Positions 16,028-23,795 of a stretch of DNA of 33,976 nucleotides are shown here, one piece after another. Position numbers and translations under genes: made by a program. The stretch is from an uncultured Eggerthella sp. (GTDB lineage Bacteria > Actinomycetota > Coriobacteriia > Coriobacteriales > Eggerthellaceae). The stretch lies in the NCBI GenBank assembly GCA_900544455.1, contig UQVJ01000009.1:1-33976 (forward strand), read 5' to 3'. Numbering within the stretch: position 1 is the stretch's first letter; every line of letters starts with the position of its first letter. The notes beneath the pieces are model-generated. The model worked only from the letters and a program-made list of their open reading frames with translations. It did no database searches and had not been told where the DNA came from.

Positions 16028-16056
16028 TTGCAAGATGGGGGCGGGCAGGTTATCAT
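16028..16056 (+). promoter_or_regulatory. Promoter of tRNA-Ser(GCT)
   Basis: TTGCAA (16028-16033), 17 bp, TATCAT (16051-16056). Predicted start is about 10 nt upstream of the mature tRNA. It overlaps the ribosome-site region of the divergent DUF2207 gene. Confidence 0.6.
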
Positions 16057-16072
16057 TTCAATTCGCATATAC

Positions 16073-16163
16073 GGAGAGCTGACCGAGAGGCCGAAGGTGC
16101 TCGCCTGCTAAGCGAGTATACGCCAAAAGCGTATCTGGGGTTCGAATCCCCAGCTCTCCGCCA
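16073..16163 (+). tRNA. tRNA-Ser(GCT)
   Basis: 91-nt tRNA with a long variable arm (TATACGC-CAAAA-GCGTAT type), as expected for serine. Acceptor GGAGAGC/GCTCTCC, anticodon stem-loop CTCGC-CTGCTAA-GCGAG with anticodon GCT at 16107-16109, T-arm CTGGGG-TTCGAAT-CCCCAG, encoded CCA. Confidence 0.97.
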
Positions 16164-16172
16164 CCGTATATC

Positions 16173-16202
16173 AAGCCCGTTCATTTCGAACGGGCTTTTT
16201 TC
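16173..16202 (+). terminator. Terminator after tRNA-Ser(GCT)
   Basis: 10-bp stem AAGCCCGTTC / GAACGGGCTT with a 5-nt loop, then a run of T. The same stem sequence is reused after tRNA-Ser(TGA). Confidence 0.93.
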
Positions 16203-16244
16203 ATTTTAAACGACTTAACGACAAGCAGGCGCTTTATTGCGCAA

Positions 16245-16330
16245 CTGGCCCTGATTGCTCAACTGATCCGGTTGTTCAACTGGCCTGATTGTTAAGCTGG
16301 CCTGATTGCTCAGCTGGCCCCGATTTCGCA
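16245..16330. repeat. 17-bp tandem repeat, about five units
   Basis: Head-to-tail units of CTGGCCTGATTGCTCAR begin at 16245 (18 bp), 16263 (divergent), 16280, 16297 and 16314 (partial). Units 3 and 4 differ at only a few positions. No spacers exist, so it is not a CRISPR array. It lies just past a tRNA terminator in a gene-free region. Confidence 0.8.
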
Positions 16331-16906
16331 TTCGGTGCCGAACCGCTCAGGAAGCCCCGCTGTTTTGGCAAGAGCGCCTTGCTTCTTCGTAGCTCTCTTT
16401 AAGCAATGTCAGCCAACGAGCGCATACAGGCGCTGCCTGATGGATTGCCGCATAGCTCGCCAGCCTTTACTACGAGACACTATGCCTATTTCGACTCTAC
16501 CCCTACGACGGGCGGCGGATGCTAAGCACGCGCCTTCAAATGGCGGTCACGCCGACCCAAGCACCTACGGCAGACGGCAGGCGCGCACGGCATAACCTGG
16601 CACACTCCCGAGCCATAGCGGCAACGAAACGGCGGGCAAGCGTGTGAGCCCATCACTGGAGACGGGCAATGTAGCCGCCCTTGGAACGCTTCCGGCTCCT
16701 AGCCGCAACAATACTGCGGGCAAGCGCGGGCCAAAGCGCAGCGCCATCGCCGAACGCAGTCGAGCTCAGATAAGGCGCGTAAGTCCGTCTCCTGGAATCT
16801 TGGGCAAAGGCGCCGGACACAGCGTGGCAAGAAGCGTACAAAATATGTGCTTCTTGCCATTCTTTACCGTCTCAAACCGGCAGCCGGAAGATACCCGCAC
16901 CAAAGC
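16331..16906. other. Gene-free, repeat-rich stretch
   Basis: Short frames here lack domains and ribosome sites. Seen: an imperfect direct repeat of 26 bp (16617-16642 and 16701-16726, about 22 matches, sharing GCGGGCAAGCG) and a perfect 11-bp inverted repeat TGGCAAGAAGC / GCTTCTTGCCA (16825-16859). It looks like decayed or non-coding repeat DNA. Confidence 0.55.
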
Positions 16907-16936
16907 AAAGACGCCGCCCATATAGGCGGCGTCTTT
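16907..16936 (-). terminator. Bidirectional terminator after lemA
   Basis: 12-bp perfect stem AAAGACGCCGCC / GGCGGCGTCTTT with a 6-nt loop. It lies 79 nt past the lemA stop. T-rich bases flank the stem on either strand. Confidence 0.75.
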
Positions 16937-17015
16937 ATCATCCATCGATGCCAAAAAAAGCATCGATCGGGCTTTATCGGGGTCGGAATGCTAGCAGATA
17001 GCTTTGTCGAATATG

Positions 17016-17651
17016 CTATTTCACCGAAGGCGTATCCGACGGATCTTTAGGGGCGGTTCCCATGTTTACCGAGGGAGCCTGCGCAGCATCGTTGCCCTGG
17101 CCAAAGGAAACAACCGGCGCAGCCGAAGCAGCCGCATTGGCATCGAAATTCTCACGCACAGTGAACCTGAAAAGGCCGGCAACCAGCACTCCAGGGAACG
17201 TCTGAATCGCGTTGTTGTACTTCATTACCGTGTCGTTGTAGCTCTGACGCATATAGCTGATTTTGTCTTCCGTGGCAGAGATCTCAGCCTGCAACTGCTG
17301 GAAGTTGGCATTTGCTTTCAAGTCGGGATAAGCCTCAGAAACCGCGAACAGACTCTTCAATGTACCCGAAAGGAAGTTATCGGCAGCCATCTTCTGCTCG
17401 GGCGTCGTAGCATTGCATACCGCAGAACGCGCCTCGGTTACCTTTTGAAGCGTACCGCTTTCGTGGGCAGCATAACCCTTAACCGTTTCCACCAAATTGG
17501 GAATAAGATCCAAACGACGCTGCAACTGAACATCGATTTGCGACCAAGCGTTGTCAACGCGGTTGCGCAGTTGAACGAGGTTGTTGTACAGGGCAATAAG
17601 GACGATGGCCAGAATCACCACCACAACAACGATTACAATAATTGCTTCCAT
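17016..17651 (-). CDS. lemA: LemA family protein
   Basis: Membrane-anchored helical protein of unknown exact function, 211 residues, typical LemA length. Clear RBS (AGGAGC, 6 nt before ATG 17651). N-terminal helix IIVIVVVVVILAIVLIALYNN (about 4-24) is followed by the LemA signature YNNLVQLRNRVDNAWSQIDV and QRRLDLIPNLVETVKGYAAHE, then coiled helices with SYNDTVMKYNNAIQTFPG. The C terminus (about 170-211) is a low-complexity Ala/Pro/Ser tail. LemA is often encoded beside DUF2207 membrane proteins, as here, although a tRNA and about 0.85 kb intervene. A palindrome at 17710-17729 lies just upstream. Confidence 0.93.
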   Translation of the reverse strand: MEAIIVIVVVVVILAIVLIALYNNLVQLRNRVDNAWSQIDVQLQRRLDLIPNLVETVKGYAAHESGTLQKVTEARSAVCNATTPEQKMAADNFLSGTLKSLFAVSEAYPDLKANANFQQLQAEISATEDKISYMRQSYNDTVMKYNNAIQTFPGVLVAGLFRFTVRENFDANAAASAAPVVSFGQGNDAAQAPSVNMGTAPKDPSDTPSVK

Positions 17652-17709
17652 AACTTGCTCCTAGCGTTTCTCGCGCAGACGCGCCCGCGGGCGCACTGCC
17701 ATGATGCGG

Positions 17710-17729
17710 GAAAACCACTGGTGGTTTTC
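17710..17729. promoter_or_regulatory. 20-bp palindrome upstream of lemA
   Basis: GAAAACCAC-TG-GTGGTTTTC: nine perfectly paired bases around 2 nt. The loop is too tight for an ideal hairpin, so a dimeric-regulator operator is as likely as an ispE terminator. It lies about 60 bp upstream of the lemA start. Confidence 0.45.
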
Positions 17730-17761
17730 GCCACCTTACCTCGAATTACTCGATGCCTCTA

Positions 17762-18679
17762 TTATAAAGCCTCCACAATGGCAGCGCCCAATGGAGAGAA
17801 AGACGTTACGCGCGTCCACCACTCATGCTTGCGCGCCTCAACCGAAGCCTCGCACGCCGCTTGATAGCTATCAAAAATGCAGCATACGGCAGAGCCGCTC
17901 CCGCACAGCACCACATTTTCCTCGCCGGCGGCAGCCCTTCCCCACTCAAGAACCTCAGCAACCACAGGCGTCACCGAACAAGCTGCCTTTTCGAGGTTGT
18001 TGTACAGGGAAACATCAGCCGCAGCATCCAAAGCTGCAATCGAAGAAAGATACCCCGAACCGGGCAAAACAGGATCTTCGTCAAACGCCGCATAGGCCTT
18101 GCCCGTGGATACGCCGGCATCGGGACGAACAAGCAGCACAAAGCCGGAACGGGGCTCAAGTTGAGCCTCAAACACGTCGCCCTTGCCTGAAAGGCGCGCA
18201 CAGCCACCTTTCAAGAAGAAGGAAACATCGGCGCCAAGGCGCGATGCCACTTCCTGCACACGCTCGTCTTCCACGCCAACGCCCCACAGCGTTGCCGCAC
18301 CGACCAACGCAGCAGCTGCATTGGAAGAGCCGCCGCCCAAACCTGCTTCGGCAGGAATTACCTTGTTCAGAACCATTTCAATGGTTTCATCCTGCGTGCG
18401 GCCCAAAGCCTTCGCCAGCTCAACCACAGCCTTGTAAGCGATGTTGTCTTCGGCCTTGATCAAAAGAGGATCGATGGTAAAGGAGCTTTCACACTTCAGC
18501 ATCACCTGAAGGCCCTCGCCCGAACCCTCGTCATCGAAACGACGCATGGAAAGCGTGTCGTGCAGGGCAAGCGAGTGCATGATGGTTTGCACCTCGTGGA
18601 ACCTGCTTTCCTGCTTTTCACCCACCGCCAAAACCAGGTTCACCTTTGCAGGCGAAATGATCTTTGTGACGTTTTTCAT
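17762..18679 (-). CDS. ispE: 4-diphosphocytidyl-2-C-methyl-D-erythritol kinase IspE
   Basis: GHMP kinase that phosphorylates CDP-methylerythritol at the 2-position in the MEP isoprenoid pathway. N-terminal SPAKVNLVLAVG is the family's entry motif; the ATP loop PAEAGLGGGSSNAAAAL, LGADVSFFLKGG and the C-terminal LCGSGSAVCCIF are all intact. The ATG at 18679 is preferred (GAAGG 8 nt upstream and the usual short lead before PAKVNL); an ATG at 18700 overlapping the tadA stop (ATGA) would add seven residues and cannot be excluded. About 305 aa. ispD and ispF are elsewhere in this window, so the three genes are not in one operon. Confidence 0.95.
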   Translation of the reverse strand: MKNVTKIISPAKVNLVLAVGEKQESRFHEVQTIMHSLALHDTLSMRRFDDEGSGEGLQVMLKCESSFTIDPLLIKAEDNIAYKAVVELAKALGRTQDETIEMVLNKVIPAEAGLGGGSSNAAAALVGAATLWGVGVEDERVQEVASRLGADVSFFLKGGCARLSGKGDVFEAQLEPRSGFVLLVRPDAGVSTGKAYAAFDEDPVLPGSGYLSSIAALDAAADVSLYNNLEKAACSVTPVVAEVLEWGRAAAGEENVVLCGSGSAVCCIFDSYQAACEASVEARKHEWWTRVTSFSPLGAAIVEAL

Positions 18680-18696
18680 TGGCAAACCTTCAAGCC

Positions 18697-19275
18697 TCAT
18701 GCAGAAGCACCATCCTGATTCGATTCTTTATTGTCTTGCTCGTTTATTGCAGCCGCAGGCGCATTTGCTTCCTCGGCACGCGCCGCAGCCTTTCTTGCTT
18801 TATTGCGCTTACGTTTTTCGCGAAAAAACGCTTGCAACAGGGAAGCGCATTCCTCCTCGCATACGCCAGGCGTAACCTCGAACACATGGTTCAACCGCTC
18901 GTCGGCATTCACCTGGTACAGCGAGCCCAACGCACCCGCTTTCGGATCAAATGCGCCAAATACACAGCGATCGATGCGCGCCTGATGCATGAGCCCCGCG
19001 CACATGATGCATGGCTCAAGCGTAACGTACACCGTACACCCCGACAGGCGCCAAACGCCTAATTTGTTTGATGACTGTTTCATTGCGATAAATTCCGCAT
19101 GGCCAGCCGGGTCGGCATCGATCTCGCGGCGATTGTACGCAGCGGCAATCACCTCTCCGTCACGCACCACCACTGCGCCGATAGGCACCTCATCGAGCGA
19201 CCCCGCCTTGCGCGCTTCGGCAATTGCCAGACGCATGAATTCAATATCTTGCGCATCTGAAGAAATGAGCTCCAT
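18697..19275 (-). CDS. tadA: tRNA adenosine(34) deaminase TadA
   Basis: Zinc deaminase converting A34 to inosine in tRNA-Arg(ACG). Zinc-site motifs GHAEFIAMKQ and TLEPCIMCAGLMHQARI hold the His, catalytic Glu and two Cys. The core covers about residues 8-150. A charged, Ala-rich C-terminal extension (about 153-192: KRKRNKARKAAARAEEANAP) goes beyond the usual length of about 155 and is probably disordered. The start codon is 41 bp from the divergent tRNA-Ser(TGA), so the two promoters share that gap. ispE starts at or just after the tadA stop, suggesting cotranscription. Confidence 0.93.
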   Translation of the reverse strand: MELISSDAQDIEFMRLAIAEARKAGSLDEVPIGAVVVRDGEVIAAAYNRREIDADPAGHAEFIAMKQSSNKLGVWRLSGCTVYVTLEPCIMCAGLMHQARIDRCVFGAFDPKAGALGSLYQVNADERLNHVFEVTPGVCEEECASLLQAFFREKRKRNKARKAAARAEEANAPAAAINEQDNKESNQDGASA

Positions 19276-19316
19276 ACCTCACCACCAAGTTATGCTATCC
19301 TAATCCCTACCGATTC

Positions 19317-19404
19317 GGAGGAATGGCAGAGTGGTTGAATGCGGCGGTCTTGAAAACCGTTGTGCCGCAAGGCACCGTGGGTTCAAATCCTACTTCCTCC
19401 GCCA
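19317..19404 (+). tRNA. tRNA-Ser(TGA)
   Basis: 88-nt tRNA with long variable arm (GTGCC-GCAA-GGCAC). Acceptor GGAGGAA/TTCCTCC, anticodon loop CTTGAAA with anticodon TGA at 19351-19353, T-arm with GGTTCAAATCC, encoded CCA. Confidence 0.97.
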
Positions 19405-19412
19405 GAATTACC

Positions 19413-19441
19413 AAGCCCGTTCATTGAACGGGCTTTTTTTC
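19413..19441 (+). terminator. Terminator after tRNA-Ser(TGA)
   Basis: 10-bp stem AAGCCCGTTC / GAACGGGCTT, ATT loop, eight T. The stem is identical to that after tRNA-Ser(GCT). Confidence 0.95.
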
Positions 19442-19460
19442 GTTCTATGCACCGCGAAAC

Positions 19461-19492
19461 CGAATTGGCACACCGCCCATTGCGCCAATTCG
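19461..19492 (-). terminator. Possible terminator after aroE
   Basis: Perfect 9-bp stem CGAATTGGC / GCCAATTCG with a 14-nt loop, 57 nt past the aroE stop. The T-run is short on the minus strand, so this is weak. Confidence 0.35.
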
Positions 19493-19548
19493 CCCACACG
19501 CGGGGCGCTGGGTAATGTAGGGGCTTCCCCATTCCACGATGCAATCAA

Positions 19549-20418
19549 TTATTCAGCGAAAAAAGTTTCCATCACAAAGTCGACGGGCATTTCGCGACCT
19601 AACCAAAGACGCTCGGCAATTGCTGCCTGTTGCACAAAGGGGCCAGCGCCGTCAACGGTTTTGCAGCCGCAGGAACGAGCTAGCTTTATGAGCTCGGTAT
19701 CGCGGGGGTTGTATACCAAATCGGCCACAATAAGCTCAGGCCTCAACATATCCGCCGTCAGAAGACAACCGGGATCATCGGGATACCCCACAGTGGTCGT
19801 GTTCACCACCAGAGCCGATTCGGCAAGCGATGCCCTTAGCTGATCTTCATCGGAAAGAGCATAAAGGGAAATCTCGCAGGGTGAATAGCCATGCAATCGA
19901 TCGATCAACTCATACCCTCTTTGCTGGTACGATTCCTGCCGATTGAACACATCGATCTGCGCCACTCCGTCGAGCGCCGCTTGAACAGCAACGGCAGAAG
20001 CCGCGCCGCCAGCCCCCAGCACGGTTATCTTCCTCCCACGCACATTGATGCCGTTCAGCACCAAATTGCGCATAAAGGCAGCACCATCGGCATTGTCGCC
20101 CAAAGAACGACCGTTTTGAATTACCACCGTGCTTACCGCACCCATGATTTCCGCCGTCCGAGAAATCTCATGAAGATAGGGGACGATAGCATTCTTGTAC
20201 GGCGCCGTTACGTTGTAGCCGAGGAAGCCAAGCGCTTCCATGCCTCGCACAGCCGATTCCAAGTTCTCCGGTTTAACGTCGAAGGGGACAAAGGCATAAT
20301 CGTAACCCATCCTCTCGAACACAGCGTTATGGACAGCCGGCGAGCCAGAATACGTTACCGGCGAGCCAATAAGACCCACCAACCTTGTAGAGCCGGAAAT
20401 ACGAGTTACTGCGTCCAT
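19549..20418 (-). CDS. aroE: Shikimate dehydrogenase family protein AroE
   Basis: NADP(H)-dependent reduction of 3-dehydroshikimate to shikimate in aromatic amino acid synthesis. 289 residues, slightly longer than typical. Substrate site: GSPVTYSGSP (18-27), GYNVTAPYK with Lys75, and D111 in GDNADG, giving the catalytic Lys/Asp pair. The cofactor loop is GAGGAASAV (about 135-143). C-terminal DGAGPFVQQAA keeps the substrate Gln. Deviations from textbook AroE are Tyr for His in the S-x-S motif, NAD for NTD, and NTTTVGY for the NATP.GM stretch, so a quinate or related substrate is possible. A GAAGGG site lies 6 nt before the ATG. Confidence 0.87.
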   Translation of the reverse strand: MDAVTRISGSTRLVGLIGSPVTYSGSPAVHNAVFERMGYDYAFVPFDVKPENLESAVRGMEALGFLGYNVTAPYKNAIVPYLHEISRTAEIMGAVSTVVIQNGRSLGDNADGAAFMRNLVLNGINVRGRKITVLGAGGAASAVAVQAALDGVAQIDVFNRQESYQQRGYELIDRLHGYSPCEISLYALSDEDQLRASLAESALVVNTTTVGYPDDPGCLLTADMLRPELIVADLVYNPRDTELIKLARSCGCKTVDGAGPFVQQAAIAERLWLGREMPVDFVMETFFAE

Positions 20419-20549
20419 ACAACCCTTCCCATCATGCGGGCTACGCCCGCAAACGCCCGAATATTGGGCGGATTACGCTGAAAACAACTGTACCGCAAGC
20501 CCACTCGCGTGAAAAGAAACGGCATTTACCACCATCCGTGCGCAACAGA

Positions 20550-22355
20550 CTAGCCTTCCATCTGCTCAGCCACCAGCAGCCATTCCTCTTCCAGCGCTTC
20601 AATGCGCTGCTCAAGCTCGCGAATGCCCGCCTGCGCTTCGCCCAAGGCCTGATAATCGTACGGATCGACCTTCAGCAGGTCCTCTTTGGCCTGAGCGAGC
20701 TTCTTTTCCTGCGTCTTCATCTTGTTCTCGATGGAACGTGCCTGCTTTTTAAGCTCGCGAACCTCAGCAGCAGAAAGCCCCGTTTGAGTCTGAGGCTGGG
20801 CGGCGCCGCTCTGCTTCGACGCACCTGGCGTCTTGCCCAATTGAGCCCTGCGGTCTTCTTCGAGCAATTCGAGGTATTCGTCCACGCCGCGCGGGCAATG
20901 CGTAAGCTTACCGTCGATAAGAGCAAACTGATCGTCGGTTACGCGCTCCATCAAGTAACGGTCGTGGCTTACCACGATCAGCGTGCCCGGCCAGGTATCG
21001 AGCAGGTTTTCCACGGCAACAGTCATGTCGGTATCGAGATCATTGCTGGGCTCGTCCAAGATAAGCACATTCGGCGAATCAAGCAGGATCAGCATCAACT
21101 GCAAGCGACGCTTCTGACCACCAGAAAGCGTTTCGACCGGCATATTCAAATGAGCATTGGTAAATCCCAGCTGCTCAAGCAATTGAGCAGGGGAAACCTC
21201 CTTGCCGTCTATCATATAGCGAGCGTTATAGCGGGAAAGAACCTCGCGAACGCGATCGCTCTTCAGCTTTTCCAGCTCTTCAAGCTTCTGGGAAAGAAAG
21301 GCGAATTTCACGGTCTTGCCAATTTTCACGCGGCCTGTTTGCGGGCGAAGCTTTCCCTGAACGATATCGAGCAACGTCGACTTACCAGCGCCATTTGCAC
21401 CCAAAAGGCCGTAGCGATCACCGGGGCCGATCATCCAAGTTACATCATCGAGCACTTTGTTCTGCCCGTAGGAGAACGAGGCATCGATCACATCAACGCA
21501 CTTCTTCCCTAATCGAGAAATAGCGGCACGCTTAAGTTCTGTAGTGTTACGAAGCGGAGGCTCTTCCGCAATAAGGGCACGCGCCGTTTCAACATGAAAA
21601 CGCGGCTTGCTGGATCGAGCCCGAGCACCGCGGGAAAGAAATGCCAACTCGCGGCGGATAAGGTTTTGTCGCTTCTGTTCCGCCACCTCGGCCTGACGCT
21701 GACGCTCCACGCGCTGAAGGATGTAGGCGGAATAGCCGCCTTCGAATGGCTCGGCGATGCCATCGTGCACTTCCCACATGCGAAGGCATACTTCGTCGAG
21801 GAACCAGCGGTCGTGGGTTACCACCACCAAGGCACCAGCGCCACGCGAAAAACGTTTTTTGAGGTGCTTTGCCAGCCAGTTGATGGCAACCACGTCAAGG
21901 TGGTTGGTGGGCTCGTCAAGCAGCAACACGTCAGCATCGGCGATCAGCACACGAGCAAGGTCAACGCGACGACGCTGACCACCGGAAAGCGTGCCAACCT
22001 CTTCATCCCAGTCCAAATCGCCGATCATGCCATCGATGATATCGCGAATGCGCGCATCGGATGCCCATTCGTATTCGGGCACATCGCCCACTACGTTCCA
22101 TCCGACGGATTTCGTATCGTCGAGTTCATCTACCTGACGAAGAGAAGCAAAGCGAACACCACCTGTTCTTAGCACGCGGCCGTCATCAGGTTCAACCGTT
22201 CCGTCGAATAAACCCAAAAGCGACGATTTGCCATCGCCGTTACGGCCAACAACACCCACACAATCGCCATCGTCAACGCCGAGGGAAAGCGATTCGAAGA
22301 TCACCTTCGTGGGATATTCCAAATGCACATTTTCACAGCCAAACAGAAAGGCCAT
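20550..22355 (-). CDS. ABC-F family ATPase (Uup-like)
   Basis: Soluble tandem ATPase of the ABC-F class, acting on ribosomes or nucleic acid rather than in transport; no membrane segments. 601 residues. NBD1: Walker A GRNGDGKSS (38-46), LSGGQRRR, LLLDEPTNHLD. A linker with LAFLSRGARARSSKPR is typical of Uup. NBD2: Walker A GANGAGKST, LSGGQKRR, LILDEPSNDLD. The C-terminal tail (about 520-601) is an alpha-helical coiled coil (ELKKQARSIENKMKTQEKKL), as in Uup C-terminal domains. RBS AAGGAGC lies 8 nt before ATG. It is divergent from hemH across a 237-bp gap. Uup-type proteins relieve stalled ribosomes or affect transposon excision in E. coli; role here inferred. Confidence 0.92.
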   Translation of the reverse strand: MAFLFGCENVHLEYPTKVIFESLSLGVDDGDCVGVVGRNGDGKSSLLGLFDGTVEPDDGRVLRTGGVRFASLRQVDELDDTKSVGWNVVGDVPEYEWASDARIRDIIDGMIGDLDWDEEVGTLSGGQRRRVDLARVLIADADVLLLDEPTNHLDVVAINWLAKHLKKRFSRGAGALVVVTHDRWFLDEVCLRMWEVHDGIAEPFEGGYSAYILQRVERQRQAEVAEQKRQNLIRRELAFLSRGARARSSKPRFHVETARALIAEEPPLRNTTELKRAAISRLGKKCVDVIDASFSYGQNKVLDDVTWMIGPGDRYGLLGANGAGKSTLLDIVQGKLRPQTGRVKIGKTVKFAFLSQKLEELEKLKSDRVREVLSRYNARYMIDGKEVSPAQLLEQLGFTNAHLNMPVETLSGGQKRRLQLMLILLDSPNVLILDEPSNDLDTDMTVAVENLLDTWPGTLIVVSHDRYLMERVTDDQFALIDGKLTHCPRGVDEYLELLEEDRRAQLGKTPGASKQSGAAQPQTQTGLSAAEVRELKKQARSIENKMKTQEKKLAQAKEDLLKVDPYDYQALGEAQAGIRELEQRIEALEEEWLLVAEQMEG

Positions 22356-22579
22356 TGCCCGTTGCTCCTTTGTTCGCGCCTCCCCCTATCGGAAAGCCAT
22401 CTTATGAGTATATCTGCATTTCCGCTTCGCCCGCTGCACCCAAGCCAGCATTGGGACATATCTCCAAGAGCACAGCATGATTCAGCTTGCGATGCGTTCG
22501 GGACGCCGCTGGCGCCGCGCTTCGCCGCAATAACCGTACATCCCCCGCAACGTAAATCGTTTTCAGCACATGCTTTTGC

Positions 22580-22585
22580 TATAGT
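22580..22585 (+). promoter_or_regulatory. TATAGT -10 box of hemH (leaderless?)
   Basis: TATAGT ends 7 nt before the hemH ATG at 22593, placing the transcription start at the start codon. No Shine-Dalgarno is seen. No good -35. The rest of the 22356-22579 gap holds no gene that I can support. Confidence 0.5.
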
Positions 22586-22592
22586 CCCAATT

Positions 22593-23597
22593 ATGGTTTT
22601 CAAGAAAGAAAAGACAGGCATTGTTCTCATAAATACGGGTTCTCCCGACTCCCCCGAGCCGCAGGACATTCGCCCGTACCTGATCGAATTTCTTTCCGAC
22701 CGAAACATAATCAAGGTTCCGCCAGCCATCTGGCAACCCATCTTGCATCTCTTCATTGCCCGAACCAGGCCGAAGAAAACAGCGCCGCGCTACCAACAGA
22801 TATGGACGGCCAACGGTGCCCCGCTTACGGTTGAATCGTGCGCTCAACGCGATGCGCTGAACGAACGCCTTGCCGAGGCAGGCATCGATGCCCTGTGCGA
22901 GGTTGGCATGCGCTATGGCAATCCTTCGATAACCCATGCGTTGCAAAAGCTCGAAGCTGCTGGATGCAACAAAATCGTTGCACTGCCTCTGTTCCCTCAA
23001 ACCGCCTTCAGCACCGTTAAAACTTGCAAGGAAGCCATACAGGATCAGGTCGGCAAGCATCCCAACCTATCGCTTGGGGCGATTGTCGAAGGCTACAGCG
23101 ATAACCCCTTATACGCACAGGCAATCGCTGCTTCCATAGGCGATGCATGGGAATACCGCCCGGGCAGCAAGCTCCTTCTTTCGTTCCATTCTATCCCCCT
23201 TGCGGACATCGAAGCGGGTGATACCTATGTGGAACAGATCAAAACCAGCACACATCAGGCAATGGAATTGCTTGGAATACCTCGATCCGACTGGGCTATT
23301 GCCTACCATTCACGTTTCGAGGATTCGCGTGCGTGGGTTTCGCCCCACCCCAGGACTCAACTTGCCCAATGGGCTGCTGAGGGAGTTTCGCGGATAGCCC
23401 TTGTAACGCCCGGCTTCGCTTCCGACTGCCTGGAATCGCTCTACGACATCAAGTCGGTAGCGCACGATTACTTCTGTGGCCTATGCGATCAAAACGGCGT
23501 TACCTCAGATGTCACCTATATACCCTGCCTAAACCACCGCGAAGATCACATCGACCTTCTGTTCGATGTGGTGAAAAGAGCAGCAAATTCGATTTAA
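22593..23597 (+). CDS. hemH: Ferrochelatase HemH/CpfC
   Basis: Inserts Fe2+ into a porphyrin to make haem (or coproheme). 334 residues from the ATG at 22593, where the family begins (KTGIVLINTGSPDSPE); an open frame extends upstream to 22323 but is unlike ferrochelatase. Motifs: FLSDRNIIKVPPAIWQPIL, GMRYGNPSI, PLFPQTAFST, metal-binding His in LSFHSIPLADIEAGD, YHSRF, and acidic PGFASDCLESLYDI. Whether the substrate is protoporphyrin or coproporphyrin cannot be told by eye. A TATAGT box 7 nt before the ATG and no RBS imply a leaderless mRNA. No other haem genes are nearby. Confidence 0.93.
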   Translation: MVFKKEKTGIVLINTGSPDSPEPQDIRPYLIEFLSDRNIIKVPPAIWQPILHLFIARTRPKKTAPRYQQIWTANGAPLTVESCAQRDALNERLAEAGIDALCEVGMRYGNPSITHALQKLEAAGCNKIVALPLFPQTAFSTVKTCKEAIQDQVGKHPNLSLGAIVEGYSDNPLYAQAIAASIGDAWEYRPGSKLLLSFHSIPLADIEAGDTYVEQIKTSTHQAMELLGIPRSDWAIAYHSRFEDSRAWVSPHPRTQLAQWAAEGVSRIALVTPGFASDCLESLYDIKSVAHDYFCGLCDQNGVTSDVTYIPCLNHREDHIDLLFDVVKRAANSI

Positions 23598-23671
23598 CGC
23601 CAGGTGAGATCATTGGAAAGCTCGGCCCGAAGAGCAAAACGCATCCGCAAGTCGAACCCTCACTTATAAAC

Positions 23672-23712
23672 AAAGAGGCTGGACACGCTTTTGCACATCC
23701 AGCCTCTTTAAA
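23672..23712. terminator. Terminator between hemH and the stress-protein gene
   Basis: 12-bp perfect stem AAAGAGGCTGGA / TCCAGCCTCTTT with a 14-nt loop, between convergent genes; likely works both ways. A further CCCC/GGGG hairpin follows near 23724-23739. Confidence 0.8.
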
Positions 23713-23795
23713 GCAACCGCTGCCCCCCCATTTCGGGGCTTTGCGGTATCGGGGAAAAGACCCGCTACCAGGACAAGCCTTCTTCCCCCTCTGAT

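Noticed and set aside
16073..16163. Prophage or integrative element attachment at tRNA-Ser(GCT)
   Set aside because: No integrase gene and no second copy of the tRNA 3' end in the window.
16245..16330. CRISPR array
   Set aside because: The 17-bp units are contiguous without spacers, and no cas genes are present.
16331..16925. Two short plus-strand frames (16335-16595, 16644-16925)
   Set aside because: No domain, no ribosome site, Arg/Pro/Ala-rich composition typical of non-coding GC-rich DNA.
22323..22592. N-terminal extension of ferrochelatase by 90 residues
   Set aside because: The extension lies antisense to the ABC-F start and has no family similarity; the -10 box sits inside it.
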